From Salibacterium lacus (GTDB lineage Bacteria; Bacillota; Bacilli; Bacillales; Marinococcaceae), in assembly GCF_042684865.1 (NCBI RefSeq), contig NZ_JBHUML010000006.1, positions 272,723 to 336,722 on the forward strand: DNA of 64,000 bases, given 5' to 3'. The notes beneath the pieces were generated by a model that was given only the letters and a program-made list of their open reading frames with translations, searched no databases and was not told the origin of the DNA. Below, in pieces: positions 32,951 through 41,652 of the stretch; position 1 is the stretch's first letter; every line of letters starts with the position of its first letter. The translations under genes were made by a program, and so were the position numbers.

Positions 32951-32979
32951 TTGGCGTTATCGTTATAGTTTAGTAAAAT
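32951..32979 (+). promoter_or_regulatory. Promoter of the yaaA-recF-remB-gyrB group
   Basis: TTGGCG (32951-32956) and TAAAAT (32974-32979) are 17 bp apart just after the dnaN terminator, about 100 bp before yaaA. Confidence 0.6.
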
Positions 32980-33076
32980 AGGGAATGAAACCTTATATCG
33001 TTCGTAATTACAGTTTGATGGAACAGCGGCTGTGGAAGATACAGATGAAACGCCGCCGGAGGCAGGAGGAAAAGAT

Positions 33077-33301
33077 ATGCACCAGACAGTCACGATTGAA
33101 ACGGAATATATTACATTGGGGCAGCTGCTTCAGGAAGCCGGAGTTATTGATTCCGGCGGGATGGCAAAATTATTTCTGGCCGACTTTGAAGTGTTTGTAA
33201 ATGATGAACCGGAACAGAGACGGGGACGGAAATTGTACCACGAAGACGAAATCGACATTGAAGAAGTGGGAAAGATAACCATTTCTTCTAATCGTGCGTA
33301 G
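33077..33301 (+). CDS. yaaA: S4-domain RNA-binding protein YaaA (RlbA)
   Basis: This 74-residue protein is almost all one S4-like domain (EYITLGQLLQEAGVIDSGGMAK, then VFVNDEPEQRRGRKLYHEDEI). It lies between dnaN and recF in all Bacillus and has been linked to ribosome assembly. The ATG at 33077 has AGGAGG upstream; an in-frame extension of 15 codons has no support. Confidence 0.94.
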   Translation: MHQTVTIETEYITLGQLLQEAGVIDSGGMAKLFLADFEVFVNDEPEQRRGRKLYHEDEIDIEEVGKITISSNRA

Positions 33302-33310
33302 AGGGATATC

Positions 33311-34432
33311 GTGCATATAAAAAAACTCCGCCTGAAGCAGTTCCGCAATTATGAGGACATCACGTTGAACGTGGAAGATAAAGTGAACGTGATCCTCGGC
33401 GGGAATGCCCAGGGAAAAACCAATGCCATGGAGGCCGTTTATGTTCTGGCATTTGCCAAGTCCCACCGCACGTCAAAGGACAGGGAACTGATTCAGTGGG
33501 AACAGGACTTTGCCAGAATTGAAGCGGAACTTGAAAAGAACACCGGTCCGTTATCTCTTGAAGTCATTATTTCCGGAAAAGGAAAGAAAACCAAAGTCAA
33601 CGGACTGGAACAGCAGAAATTAAGCGGCTATGTCGGTACATGTAATGTCGTGATGTTTGCCCCGGAAGATTTGAATCTTGTGAAGGGCGGTCCTTCCATG
33701 CGGCGGCGTTTTATAGATATGGAGATCGGCCAGATCAGCCCTGTCTACCTTCATGATTTGATGTTGTATCAACGAATTTTAAGGCAGCGGAACCAGCTGC
33801 TTAAGAATATGTTTCCCGTTCCTGACCAGGAGCAGGAGATGATGCTGGATGTCCTTACGGAACAGCTTTCCCAGGCGGCCGCGAAAGTCATCAGCAGACG
33901 GTTTTCCTTTCTGCGTCTGCTTCAGGAATGGGCCGGGGAGATTCATGGCAGAATTACAAAGCACCAGGAGGAGCTCGAGGTGGAATACGCTCCCACCACC
34001 GAGGTATCAGAAGACATGAACTTGTCGAAGATAGAAGAGCATGTCCGAAAAAAATTCGAAGAGAACCGCCAGAATGAGATCCGCCGCGGGCTTTCCCTCA
34101 CCGGCCCTCACCGGGATGAGCTGACGATGCGTATCAACGGACGCGATGTGCAGACTTACGGATCCCAGGGACAGCAGCGTACTGCCGCCTTATCCCTGAA
34201 ACTGGCGGAAATTGAACTCATACACGATAATATCGGGGAATACCCGATATTATTATTGGATGACGTTCTTTCCGAGCTGGATCATAACAGGCAGTCCCAC
34301 CTTCTCCATACGATTCAGGGGAAGGTACAGACATTTGTAACAACAACCAGCGTGGACGGCATCGAACACGAAACCTTAAAACAGGCTTCGACATTTACTG
34401 CGCAGGCCGGAACATTGAGGCAGATGAAATGA
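33311..34432 (+). CDS. recF: Recombination protein RecF
   Basis: The 373-residue SMC-like ATPase has Walker A GGNAQGKTNAMEA (about residue 30), a short coiled middle, the SLTGPHRDE signature region and Walker B ILLLDDVLSELD near residue 315. It loads RecA at gaps with RecO and RecR. It starts with GTG at 33311, preceded by GAGGG, 9 bp after yaaA. Confidence 0.96.
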   Translation: MHIKKLRLKQFRNYEDITLNVEDKVNVILGGNAQGKTNAMEAVYVLAFAKSHRTSKDRELIQWEQDFARIEAELEKNTGPLSLEVIISGKGKKTKVNGLEQQKLSGYVGTCNVVMFAPEDLNLVKGGPSMRRRFIDMEIGQISPVYLHDLMLYQRILRQRNQLLKNMFPVPDQEQEMMLDVLTEQLSQAAAKVISRRFSFLRLLQEWAGEIHGRITKHQEELEVEYAPTTEVSEDMNLSKIEEHVRKKFEENRQNEIRRGLSLTGPHRDELTMRINGRDVQTYGSQGQQRTAALSLKLAEIELIHDNIGEYPILLLDDVLSELDHNRQSHLLHTIQGKVQTFVTTTSVDGIEHETLKQASTFTAQAGTLRQMK

Positions 34433-34442
34433 GGTGGATCGG

Positions 34443-34721
34443 ATGTTTATTCATTTAGGCGGAGATAAGGTAATCCGTTCGAAAGACGTTATAACGATAG
34501 TTGATCAGGATACCCATGATTCCTCCAGTATAACCCAGCAGTTTTTATCATCCCGGGCTGAAGAGGATGTTGAACGGATTTCATCAGAACAGACGAAATC
34601 GGTCGTTGTAACGACTGAAAAAATATATTTGTCTCCTATTTCCACCCTGACACTGAAACGGCGGGCTCAGGCCATTTCGGAATACGAAGACTACACGGAA
34701 GATCAGGAAAATAAAACGTAG
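34443..34721 (+). CDS. remB: Extracellular-matrix regulator RemB (YaaB)
   Basis: The 92-residue protein begins MFIHLGGDKVIRSKDVITIVD, the RemB/YaaB family signature, and has a variable acidic end. In B. subtilis RemB contributes to biofilm-matrix gene control. ATG 34443 lies six bases after GAGGTG; the GTG three codons upstream is part of that site. It sits in its usual place between recF and gyrB. Confidence 0.92.
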   Translation: MFIHLGGDKVIRSKDVITIVDQDTHDSSSITQQFLSSRAEEDVERISSEQTKSVVVTTEKIYLSPISTLTLKRRAQAISEYEDYTEDQENKT

Positions 34722-34813
34722 ACCTTGTTATAAAGAGTCATTGAAATAGAGGAACAGAACAAACCGGACGTGAAGAAAACTTGGAACTAGTGATGGAAGC
34801 GAAGGTGAATAAA

Positions 34814-36730
34814 TTGTCAGTAGATCAACATTCGTACGATGAAAGTCAGATACAGGTACTCGAAGGTCTGGAAGCGGTAAGAAAACGTCCGGGAATGTAT
34901 ATCGGAACGACCAGCAGCCGTGGACTGCACCACCTTGTCTGGGAAGTCATCGATAACAGTATTGATGAAGCCATGGGCGGGTATTGCGACCACATATTCG
35001 TCACAATCGAAAAAGACCACAGCATTACTGTTCAGGACAATGGACGCGGTATTCCCGTAGGTATTCAGGAAAAGATGGGAAGACCGGCTGTGGAAGTGAT
35101 CATGACAATTCTGCATGCCGGCGGTAAATTCGGCGGCGGCGGATATAAAGTATCCGGCGGGCTGCACGGGGTCGGAGCGTCGGTAGTGAATGCTCTTTCC
35201 GAGATGCTGGAAGTGGAAATCCATCGTGACGGAGAAATCTATTATCAAAATTATGAGCGTGGGGTTCCGAAACAGGACGTACAGACAATCGGCACAACGG
35301 AGAAACATGGAACGAAAATCCATTTCAAACCGGACCCGTCTATTTTTGATGAAAGCGATGAATTTGATTATGAGATTTTCTCCACCCGTCTGCGGGAACT
35401 CGCCTTTCTTAATAAGGGGCTGCGAATTACGTTCAATGATAACCGCGATGAATATAAAGAGGAAGTGGAGTACTACTACGAAGGGGGTATTGCTTCTTTT
35501 GTAGAGTATCTGAACCGCCAGAAGGAAGTGCTCCATGACGAACCGGTATTTATCGAAGGGGAAAAAGACGAAGTGCAGGTGGAGATTGCTTTTCAGTATA
35601 ATACGAGCTTTACAAGCAGTCTTTATTCATTTGCCAATAATATCAATACCCACGAAGGCGGCACCCATGAATCGGGTTTTAAAACCGGTCTGACCCGGGT
35701 GATTAATGATTATGCAAGAAAATACAACTTATTCAAGGAAAATGATCCGAACCTGATCGGCGACGATGTCCGGGAGGGACTGACTGCCATTGTTTCAGCG
35801 AAAATCCCGGATCCACAGTTTGAAGGGCAGACGAAAACCAAACTTGGGAACAGCGACGTCCGTACGGTCACGGATTCCCTGTTTTCCGAGCACTTCTCCA
35901 GATTCATGTCTGAAAATCCGGAAACGGCGAAACAGATTGTGGAAAAAGGGTTGATGGCTTCAAGAGCCAGAGATGCGGCGAAGAAGGCCAGAGAGTTAAC
36001 ACGCCGTAAAAATGCGCTGGAGGTAAGTTCCCTCCCGGGGAAACTGGCAGACTGCTCATCCAATGATGCTGCCATCAGCGAAATCTACATCGTAGAGGGA
36101 GACTCCGCAGGCGGTTCTGCCAAGCAGGGAAGAGATCGTCATTTTCAGGCGATTCTGCCGCTTCGGGGAAAAATTATCAACGTAGAGAAGGCGAGGCTGG
36201 ATAAGATTCTGGCCAACAATGAAATTCGTTCCATCATTACAGCACTTGGCACAGGTATTGGAGATGAGTTTGATATTTCCAAGGCCCGTTATCACCGGAT
36301 TATTATTATGACGGATGCGGACGTGGACGGTGCTCATATCCGTACGCTGCTGCTGACATTTTTCTACCGCTACATGAGACCGCTTATTGAGAGTGGATAT
36401 ATTTATATTGCACAGCCGCCTTTATATAAGATAACACAGGGAAAAACGGTCCGTTATGCATACGTGGAAAATCAACTGGAACAGGTTCTTGCCGGACTCC
36501 CGGAGCAGCCGAAACCGGGATATCAGCGCTATAAAGGGCTGGGCGAAATGAATCCGTCCCAGCTGTGGGAAACGACAATGAACCCCGAAGCGCGGTCTGT
36601 CCTGCAGGTCCAGCTTGAAGATGCAATGAAAGCGGATGAAATCTTTGAAACATTGATGGGGGACCGGGTGGAACCAAGACGGGATTTCATTCAGGAAAAT
36701 GCCCACTATGTAGAAAATCTGGATGTATAG
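34814..36730 (+). CDS. gyrB: DNA gyrase subunit B
   Basis: The 638-residue subunit holds the GHKL ATPase (LEAVRKRPGMYIG, DNGRGIPVG, SGGLHGVGASVVNAL), transducer, and Toprim domain (EGDSAGGSAKQGRDR, DADVDGAHI), ending in the conserved C-terminal tail RDFIQENA. The TTG at 34814 has AAGGTG six bases upstream and gives exactly the B. subtilis length; ATG codons further upstream lack a ribosome site. It introduces negative supercoils with GyrA. Confidence 0.96.
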   Translation: MSVDQHSYDESQIQVLEGLEAVRKRPGMYIGTTSSRGLHHLVWEVIDNSIDEAMGGYCDHIFVTIEKDHSITVQDNGRGIPVGIQEKMGRPAVEVIMTILHAGGKFGGGGYKVSGGLHGVGASVVNALSEMLEVEIHRDGEIYYQNYERGVPKQDVQTIGTTEKHGTKIHFKPDPSIFDESDEFDYEIFSTRLRELAFLNKGLRITFNDNRDEYKEEVEYYYEGGIASFVEYLNRQKEVLHDEPVFIEGEKDEVQVEIAFQYNTSFTSSLYSFANNINTHEGGTHESGFKTGLTRVINDYARKYNLFKENDPNLIGDDVREGLTAIVSAKIPDPQFEGQTKTKLGNSDVRTVTDSLFSEHFSRFMSENPETAKQIVEKGLMASRARDAAKKARELTRRKNALEVSSLPGKLADCSSNDAAISEIYIVEGDSAGGSAKQGRDRHFQAILPLRGKIINVEKARLDKILANNEIRSIITALGTGIGDEFDISKARYHRIIIMTDADVDGAHIRTLLLTFFYRYMRPLIESGYIYIAQPPLYKITQGKTVRYAYVENQLEQVLAGLPEQPKPGYQRYKGLGEMNPSQLWETTMNPEARSVLQVQLEDAMKADEIFETLMGDRVEPRRDFIQENAHYVENLDV

Positions 36731-36825
36731 CGGACAGTTTTACCGGCATAAAAGGGATGGATGCTGTTTCTTCTATCCCTTTCGTGATTACGTTGGGGAT
36801 GGATCAGAATTGGGAGGTTTAAGGT

Positions 36826-39372
36826 ATGGCAGATCAATATGAATCGAACGTAACAGAAATAAATATAGGCCAGGAAATGCGCACCTCATTTCTGGATTAT
36901 GCGATGAGTGTCATCGTAAGCCGGGCACTCCCGGATGTACGGGACGGCATGAAGCCGGTGCATCGCCGTATTCTTTTTGCGATGAATGAGCTCGGCATGA
37001 CCCCGGACAAACCTTATCGTAAATCGGCGCGTATTGTCGGGGATGTTATTGGTAAGTACCACCCTCACGGCGATTCGGCGGTATATGAAACGATGGTGCG
37101 CATGGCGCAGGATTTCAGCTACCGGAATATGCTGGTGGACGGTCACGGCAACTTTGGTTCCGTTGACGGAGATGCGGCGGCAGCCATGCGTTATACGGAA
37201 GCGAAAATGTCCAAAATTTCGCTTGAAATGGTACGCGACATCAACAAAGATACGATCGACTATCAGGATAACTACGACGGTAATGAACAAGAACCGATTG
37301 TCCTGCCTTCCCGATTCCCGAATCTGCTGGTTAACGGTGCGGCAGGAATTGCTGTAGGAATGGCCACCAACATTCCGCCTCATCAACTGGGGGAAGTGAT
37401 TGATGGAGTGCTTGCTCTCAGCAGAGATCCCGAAATGACGGTTCCTGACTTAATGGAATATATTCCGGGACCTGACTTTCCGACGGCTGCGTCGATTGTC
37501 GGCAGAACCGGCATCAGGCGTGCCTATCAGACAGGACGCGGCTCTATTACCATCCGGGCTAATGCTTATATTGAAGAATACGCGAGCGGAAAAGAAGCCA
37601 TTATCGTAGATCAGCTTCCTTACCAGGTTAATAAAGCCCGGTTGATAGAAAAGATTGCAGAGCTTGTTCGTGACAAGAAAATCGAAGGTATTACCGATCT
37701 TCGTGACGAATCCGACCGCAACGGCATGCGTGCAGTGATCGAAGTGAAAAAGGACGCAAATGCCAATGTCCTGTTAAATAATCTGTACAAACAGACAGCG
37801 CTTCAGACCAGTTACGGCATTAATATGCTGGCTTTGGTTGACGGACGCCCGCAGGTATTGAACCTGAAGCAGTGCCTCAGCCATTACCTGGAGCACCAGA
37901 AAGTGGTGATCAAGCGCCGTACTGCTTTTGAACTGAAAAAAGCGGAAGCGAGAGCCCATATTCTGGAAGGGCTGCGTGTGGCTCTGGATCATCTTGATGC
38001 TGTGATTGATTTGATACGAAACTCTCAGACAACCGACATCGCAAGAAACGGTCTGATGGAACAGTATTCTCTCACGCACGAACAGGCTCAGGCGATTCTT
38101 GAAATGCGTCTTCAGCGCCTGACAGGACTGGAGCGCGATAAAATTGAACAGGAATACAGCGATTTGATGGAGCGGATCAGGGAGCTTCGCGAGATTCTTG
38201 CCAGTGAAGAACGGGTTCTTGAAATTATCCGGGAAGAACTGAGTGAAGTGAAGGACAAGTTTAATGACGAGCGCCGGACGCTCATTACTGCCGGAGAAAA
38301 TCAAATCGAAGACGAAGACCTGATTCCCCGTCAGAATGTGGTCATTACGATCTCCCACCATGGTTATCTTAAGCGGATGCCGATTGATACCTACCGCAGT
38401 CAGCGCCGCGGCGGACGTGGTGTACAGGGAATGGGAACAAATGACGACGACTTTGTGGAACATCTGTTTACAACCAGTTCGCACCAGACGATTTTGTTTT
38501 TCACGAACAAAGGGAAAGTATATCGTCTGAAAGCTTACGAAATCCCGGAACTGCAGCGAACAGCTAAAGGAATACCGGTCATTAACCTGCTTCAGGTGGA
38601 GAAAAACGAATACATCAGCACCGTTATTCCGGTGGAGGCTTTTTCTGATGATGCCTATTTATTCTTTTTGACAAAACAGGGCATTGCCAAACGTACAAAG
38701 CTTTCAGCCTACTCCAATATACGTAAAGGCGGGCTGTTTGCGATCAATGTCAAAGAAGATGATGAATTATACGGGGTTCGTCTGACACACGGAGATGAAC
38801 ATATCATCGTCGGAACGAAAAACGGAACCGCCATTCACTTTAACGAAGAAGATGTCCGTTTTATGGGCAGGTCCGCCACAGGCGTAAAAGCCATCTCTCT
38901 TACGCAGGGCGATGAAGTTGTGGGCATGGACATTTCCGCAGAAGGTAAAGAAGTGTTGATTGTAACGGATAAAGGCTTTGGTAAACGCACGCCGATCAGT
39001 GATTTCAAAGTGCAGCACCGCGGCGGAAAAGGAATAAAAGCCATTAATTTAACAGATCGGAATGGATCCATTGTTTCTATGCGTTGTATTTCCGATGATC
39101 ATGATATTATGATTATGACTGTTCATGGTGTTCTTATTCGGATGGAAGCACGCGAAATTTCCAGACTCGGCCGCTATGCCCAGGGAGTGACGCTGATCCG
39201 TCTTTCTGAAGGGGAAGTTGTTTCGACTGTAGCGCCTGTGGAAACGCCGGAGAATGAACTTGAGACCGAAGAAAGCAGCGGACAGCTCCCTGAGAATGAA
39301 ACGGAAGAAACCAGGACACCTTCCGAGGTGGACGACGACGAAGAACATGATGAAACACCGCCGGAAGACTAA
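36826..39372 (+). CDS. gyrA: DNA gyrase subunit A
   Basis: The 848-residue subunit has the breakage-reunion domain with the active-site tyrosine at residue 123 (AAMRYTEAKMS), the fluoroquinolone-region serine in HGDSAVYE, and the C-terminal beta-pinwheel with the GyrA box QRRGGRGVQG. It is about 27 residues longer than B. subtilis GyrA because of a strongly acidic tail (from about residue 805), similar to tails seen in salt-tolerant relatives. A GGGAGG site precedes the ATG. Confidence 0.97.
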   Translation: MADQYESNVTEINIGQEMRTSFLDYAMSVIVSRALPDVRDGMKPVHRRILFAMNELGMTPDKPYRKSARIVGDVIGKYHPHGDSAVYETMVRMAQDFSYRNMLVDGHGNFGSVDGDAAAAMRYTEAKMSKISLEMVRDINKDTIDYQDNYDGNEQEPIVLPSRFPNLLVNGAAGIAVGMATNIPPHQLGEVIDGVLALSRDPEMTVPDLMEYIPGPDFPTAASIVGRTGIRRAYQTGRGSITIRANAYIEEYASGKEAIIVDQLPYQVNKARLIEKIAELVRDKKIEGITDLRDESDRNGMRAVIEVKKDANANVLLNNLYKQTALQTSYGINMLALVDGRPQVLNLKQCLSHYLEHQKVVIKRRTAFELKKAEARAHILEGLRVALDHLDAVIDLIRNSQTTDIARNGLMEQYSLTHEQAQAILEMRLQRLTGLERDKIEQEYSDLMERIRELREILASEERVLEIIREELSEVKDKFNDERRTLITAGENQIEDEDLIPRQNVVITISHHGYLKRMPIDTYRSQRRGGRGVQGMGTNDDDFVEHLFTTSSHQTILFFTNKGKVYRLKAYEIPELQRTAKGIPVINLLQVEKNEYISTVIPVEAFSDDAYLFFLTKQGIAKRTKLSAYSNIRKGGLFAINVKEDDELYGVRLTHGDEHIIVGTKNGTAIHFNEEDVRFMGRSATGVKAISLTQGDEVVGMDISAEGKEVLIVTDKGFGKRTPISDFKVQHRGGKGIKAINLTDRNGSIVSMRCISDDHDIMIMTVHGVLIRMEAREISRLGRYAQGVTLIRLSEGEVVSTVAPVETPENELETEESSGQLPENETEETRTPSEVDDDEEHDETPPED

Positions 39373-39427
39373 AATATCAAGCTGCATATAAAGGGCCGCC
39401 AATCGAGCAGCCGGAGGGGGAAAAGGC

Positions 39428-40510
39428 ATGAAAGTGAAGCGGCAGTATCTGAAGGAAGGCTGTATTCTGATGGAAGACATATTTGCGGTGACGTCCCGCC
39501 CTCTCATCAGAAAAAATACCGTTCTGCATCAGGAACACCTGAATGTACTGGACGCCTTCATGGTTACACACGTTCATGTAGAGAATAGATTGAACGACGG
39601 CACTCCCTTTACGCCGGCGGAGCAGGAAGATGAAGAGGATGAACAAACTCAGGAGGCGCCTGAAACGTTTCTGGATGTTTATTTAAAAGCCGTCCAGGCT
39701 TATAAAAACCTGTTTCAAAAGTGGACAGGGGGCGCCCGCGTTGAAATGGATAAGATCCGTGCCCTGCTCGCTCCTCCGGCGGAAAAATTGTTTGAATCTC
39801 CTAATCAGATTTTTTCTTTGCATCATTACAGCACAAAAGAGGAATATTTGTACCACCACGCTGTATCTACGGCTCTTTTATCCATGTTTCTGGCAAAAAG
39901 AATGGGCCTTTCCCAAAAGGAACGGCTGCAGGCGGGCATTGCGGGTGCCATGTGTGATGCCGGCATGGCAAGACTTCCCGGCGGAATTCTGCAGAAAAAA
40001 GGTCATTTAACAGAATGGGAATATGAGCAGGTGAAAAATCACCCGTATTATTCGTATCAGATGGCAAAAGAAACAAAAGCCGTAAACACCCAGGTTCTTC
40101 TCAGCGTTCTGCAGCATCATGAACGGGAAGATGGAAGCGGCTATCCCCTTCAGATGAAAGCAGACAGTATTCATACTTTAAGTAAAATCGTCAGTACGGC
40201 TGATGTTTATCATGCCATGACGAGTGAACATTCTTACCGGAAAAAAAGGTCGCCGTATAAAGTCATTGATGAGATGTACCGGGAAGAGTTTGGAAGACTC
40301 GATCCGCAGGTTCTTCAGTTATTGTCCGGGGCCCTTATTACATTTTCCATTGGAAGCAATGTTAGATTAAGCAATGGGGACACCGCCACCATTATTTACA
40401 TTGATGAGAAATCCCCTGCGGAACCGATGGTCCGTTCCGATACGCATCAGAATATTATGCAGCTGGAGGGCAATCAAGGACCGTTTATTGAAGAGATTCT
40501 CCAGAGCTGA
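39428..40510 (+). CDS. HD-GYP-type protein with altered HD motif
   Basis: The 360-residue protein has a variable N-terminal part (1-120, with an acidic stretch EQEDEEDEQ) and an HD-GYP domain (about 125-310). Recognisable motifs are YHHAVSTALLS, HPYYSYQM, HHEREDGSGYP and DVYHAMTSEHSYR. The defining HD pair is changed: the position that should read HDIGK reads CDAGM (Cys176-Asp177). HD-GYP enzymes hydrolyse cyclic di-GMP using a bimetal centre that needs this His, so activity here is doubtful. Homologues are common after gyrA in Bacillaceae. Its end overlaps the end of yaaC by 26 bp. Confidence 0.85.
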   Translation: MKVKRQYLKEGCILMEDIFAVTSRPLIRKNTVLHQEHLNVLDAFMVTHVHVENRLNDGTPFTPAEQEDEEDEQTQEAPETFLDVYLKAVQAYKNLFQKWTGGARVEMDKIRALLAPPAEKLFESPNQIFSLHHYSTKEEYLYHHAVSTALLSMFLAKRMGLSQKERLQAGIAGAMCDAGMARLPGGILQKKGHLTEWEYEQVKNHPYYSYQMAKETKAVNTQVLLSVLQHHEREDGSGYPLQMKADSIHTLSKIVSTADVYHAMTSEHSYRKKRSPYKVIDEMYREEFGRLDPQVLQLLSGALITFSIGSNVRLSNGDTATIIYIDEKSPAEPMVRSDTHQNIMQLEGNQGPFIEEILQS

Positions 40511-41453
40511 AAAATCCTGCGAACTGCCGGGGCACTTCAGCCAGCACCCATTCCAGGTAAAAATGAATAAAGGCGTAATCTTCCCCCTGCCGCTGCGTAC
40601 AGAGGTCGCCCCACCATTCCCCCTCGTAACGGCAGAGCATGCTTAACTCGTACAACAAAAGGTAATGAACGGAAAGCGGCGGCAGCTTGGCGGTATCAAA
40701 TAAAGAAGGCGGCACGTAATAACTGCTTCCCCGCTGGAAAAGCTGGGAAGCGATATTGTCAGGCTTTCGCTTTATCGAAAAAAGAACAGAATCTGCTGTT
40801 CTTTTTTTTATACCTTCCACCTCCATCCCAAGTTGTTCAAGCTGCTTTTGGATCAGAGAGAGCGACTGCTCGTTTGCAGGAGAAACATGTTCCACCGTGA
40901 CACCGGCAGAAGACAGCTGCACCCGTGGAAGTGCTTCTTCCCCGTGAACATCGAGATACAAATGAACCATGGTATCCCATTTGAAAAAAAGGTGGTTCAT
41001 TTTCCATTTTTCCCCCACTGCATGTTTCACGTGAAACACTCGTGACGAAAAATGCGGGAAGAACCCCTGCTTTTGTATTTTCACTTCATCTTCCATAAAC
41101 GTAAATTGTTTTTTCTTCTTTTTTCTCGTCGTCACCCCGTGGGCAAGCATATCTGCGGCAGCCGGGTAATGAGGATCTTCGATAAGCAGGAGTCCCTTTA
41201 AAAGATGGGTGAGACCGTAAAAAAGAAGCAGAGGACGTGTTAAGAGGGGGGCCTGTGCTCCTTCTGTCCAGTACGTACGGCCCAGAAGCCACTCATAGTG
41301 AAATGCCGGGGTATTACGGTAGCTCCACTGAAGGGCGTCATAGGCTGAAGCACGGCGGGCGAGATATTCTTTTTCGAGCTTGCGCTGCAGCACATTCTGT
41401 GCTTCATACGGGGCATAATAAGAGAAATAGTTGTACAGATCATTTTGTTTCAT
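40485..41453 (-). CDS. yaaC: YaaC-like protein
   Basis: The 322-residue protein matches the YaaC family found between gyrA and guaB in Bacillus, with LWSYRNTPAFHYEWLLGRTY-type start residues (about 45-65), a Lys-rich loop (KKKKKQ, about 110) and a helical C-terminal half ending FIHFYLEWVLAEVPRQFAG. Function is unknown. ATG 41453 is preferred, with AAGGTG upstream. It is the only minus-strand gene between dnaA and DUF817 on the right arm, and it contains the window's perfect parS. Confidence 0.85.
   Translation of the reverse strand: MKQNDLYNYFSYYAPYEAQNVLQRKLEKEYLARRASAYDALQWSYRNTPAFHYEWLLGRTYWTEGAQAPLLTRPLLLFYGLTHLLKGLLLIEDPHYPAAADMLAHGVTTRKKKKKQFTFMEDEVKIQKQGFFPHFSSRVFHVKHAVGEKWKMNHLFFKWDTMVHLYLDVHGEEALPRVQLSSAGVTVEHVSPANEQSLSLIQKQLEQLGMEVEGIKKRTADSVLFSIKRKPDNIASQLFQRGSSYYVPPSLFDTAKLPPLSVHYLLLYELSMLCRYEGEWWGDLCTQRQGEDYAFIHFYLEWVLAEVPRQFAGFFSSGESLQ
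41023..41038. promoter_or_regulatory. parS, ParB-binding site
   Basis: TGTTTCACGTGAAACA is an exact match to the 16-bp parS palindrome of Bacillus. It lies within the yaaC frame, encoding FHVK, about 11 kb to the right of oriC. It is the only perfect copy I found in the window. Confidence 0.95.
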
Positions 41454-41652
41454 CGTCAGCACCTTTCTGTTCGTTGAATAAATCAGAAAGTTTAAACTTA
41501 TTCATAATTCTCGTTATAAGGCACAAAACATGATAAGATATTAGAAAATCTCAGAGTTGGTTTTTAGCATGCGCTGTTTACAGGCTGGTTATGAATCATC
41601 CTTCTTTCGTAAGCAGGAGAACAAAAACGATGCAGAAAGGTGGAGTGTCAGA

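Noticed and set aside
36751..36785. AAAGGGAT/ATCCCTTT hairpin between gyrB and gyrA as a terminator
   Set aside because: There is no T run after the stem, and gyrA normally shares this region's transcript. It could be a weak pause site only.
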